Assembly: GCA_946056345.1 (NCBI GenBank)
Contig: CAMGJH010000058.1
Coordinates: 1 to 6,760, forward strand
DNA: 6,760 bases
Direction of reading: 5' to 3'
Origin: an uncultured Lentisphaeraceae bacterium
GTDB taxonomy: Bacteria; Verrucomicrobiota; Kiritimatiellia; RFP12; DVOR01
The notes beneath the pieces were generated by a model. It had not been told where the DNA came from. It did no database searches and saw only the letters and a list, made by a program, of their open reading frames with translations. The position numbers were made by a program, and so were the translations under genes. Below, one piece after another: positions 6,435-6,760 of the stretch. Every line of letters begins with the position of its first letter. Within the stretch, counting starts at the first letter, position 1.

Positions 6435-6573
6435 CCGCCAGCGGCGGCGCGGCCCGGCGTGCGCCGTTGCTTGCAACGGCGGTTGGGGGGCATTACGCGC
6501 CGGCGGCGCACCTCGCGGCGGCGCAGCCGCCACTTCACGCGGGCGCAGCCCGCCCCTCTCGGCCCGAAGGGCC
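6435..6573. repeat. Run of short perfect hairpins with 2-3 nt loops
   Basis: Five perfect hairpins lie within 140 bp: CCGCC/GGCGG (6435-6447, loop AGC), CGCCGTTGC/GCAACGGCG (6462-6481, loop TT), GGCGGC/GCCGCC (6517-6531, loop GCA), GCGGGC/GCCCGC (6539-6553, loop GCA) and GGCCC/GGGCC (6561-6573, loop GAA). The sequence is very GC-rich and I see no credible gene in it. The uniform build suggests REP-like units, but the individual sequences differ. Confidence 0.6.
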
Positions 6574-6589
6574 ACCCTCACGCAGTCGC

Positions 6590-6631
6590 CACCGCTTACC
6601 GTTCACCTCTCACCGCTCACCGTTCACCGAT
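6590..6631. repeat. 7-bp tandem repeat (CACCGYT), six units
   Basis: The units are CACCGCT (6590), TACCGTT (6597), CACCTCT (6604), CACCGCT (6611), CACCGTT (6618) and CACCGAT (6625). The array ends 4 nt before the -10 box of the next gene, so it occupies the place of the -35 region and upstream promoter. It could affect transcription of that gene if its length varies. Confidence 0.8.
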
Positions 6632-6632
6632 G

Positions 6633-6641
6633 TGCTATACT
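6633..6641 (+). promoter_or_regulatory. Extended -10 promoter, possibly giving a leaderless message
   Basis: TGCTATACT is an extended -10 element (TGn plus TATACT at 6636-6641). No good -35 box is present because the 7-bp repeat fills that position; extended -10 promoters can work without one. Transcription would start around 6648-6649, at or next to the ATG. GGGG at 6644-6647 lies too close to the ATG to act as a ribosome site. Confidence 0.45.
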
Positions 6642-6648
6642 TCGGGGT

Positions 6649-6760
6649 ATGAAGTGGCCTGTTTTGCTGTTTAGGTTGGTTTGCTTTGGTTGTTTGGCCG
6701 GCGCTGGTTGGGCGGCGGGGGTGCAGGTGCGCCTGTCGCCGGAGGTGATTTACGCCGGGG
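6649..6760 (+). CDS. Start of an exported protein, cut by the window edge
   Basis: Only 37 codons are visible. Residues 1-23 form a likely signal peptide: Lys at position 2, a hydrophobic Leu/Val/Phe/Cys stretch, then an Ala/Gly-rich end (cut after A19 or A23). The mature part begins VQVRLSPEVIYAG. That opening, a beta-strand followed by an xxxAG turn, is reminiscent of BatD-like or other beta-sandwich periplasmic proteins, but 13 residues cannot decide it. It is separated from the gene run by about 520 bp of repeats and appears to have its own promoter. Confidence 0.6.
   Translation, partial: MKWPVLLFRLVCFGCLAGAGWAAGVQVRLSPEVIYAG

Larger units (their letters stand above)
6133..6583. repeat. 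Repeat block bounded by an 11-bp perfect inverted repeat
   Basis: GCGTGAGGGTG (6133-6143) is exactly complementary to CACCCTCACGC (6573-6583). The pair encloses a 451-bp block made almost wholly of hairpins and the 18-bp minisatellite. It starts 4 nt after the phosphoesterase stop. The layout resembles a small non-autonomous element (MITE-like), but I see no target-site duplication (AGCGC on the left, AGTCG on the right) and no transposase. A chance pair of this length is unlikely in so short a region but not excluded. Confidence 0.4.

Overview
The window is GC-rich bacterial DNA. All recognisable genes lie on the + strand and start behind Shine-Dalgarno-like sites or by close coupling. It holds one five-gene run (439-6128) with repeat-rich non-coding DNA on both sides, and the first 112 bases of a sixth gene at the right edge. 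No marker gene fixes the lineage. Two features make the PVC group (Verrucomicrobiota, Kiritimatiellota, Lentisphaerota) my best guess: a GT5 glycogen synthase with an expanded N-terminal loop next to a eukaryote-type GH13_8 branching enzyme, and GC-rich intergenic DNA full of 7-bp tandem repeats. This is inference, not proof.

Left non-coding region (1-438): a palindrome-rich stretch, a hairpin followed by a T-run that could end an upstream transcript, two different 7-bp-period repeats, an alternating GC (Z-DNA-prone) tract next to an AT-rich tract, a G-quadruplex-type G-run cluster, and a probable promoter about 35 bp before the first gene.

Gene run: a small exported coiled-coil protein of unknown function (439-906); glycogen synthase GlgA (960-2528); 1,4-alpha-glucan branching enzyme GlgB (2542-4581); IspD, the third enzyme of the MEP isoprenoid pathway (4669-5355); and a calcineurin-like metallophosphoesterase (5370-6128). 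The gaps are 53, 13, 87 and 14 bp, which suits an operon. GlgA and GlgB form a working pair: GlgA extends alpha-1,4 chains from a sugar nucleotide and GlgB adds alpha-1,6 branches. The sugar-nucleotide supplier (GlgC), a phosphorylase and a debranching enzyme are not in the window. IspD and the phosphoesterase have no obvious metabolic link to glycogen and are probably co-transcribed housekeeping genes.

Right non-coding region (6129-6648): an 18-bp minisatellite of ten units, flanked by many short perfect hairpins. The whole block is bracketed by an 11-bp perfect inverted repeat (6133-6143 and 6573-6583). Next come six 7-bp units and an extended -10 promoter that sits so close to the next ATG (6649) that the message may be leaderless. 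I found no clear new defence or mobile system. The most unusual material is the repeat block at 6133-6648 and the recurrence of 7-bp periodicity in three unrelated sequences.
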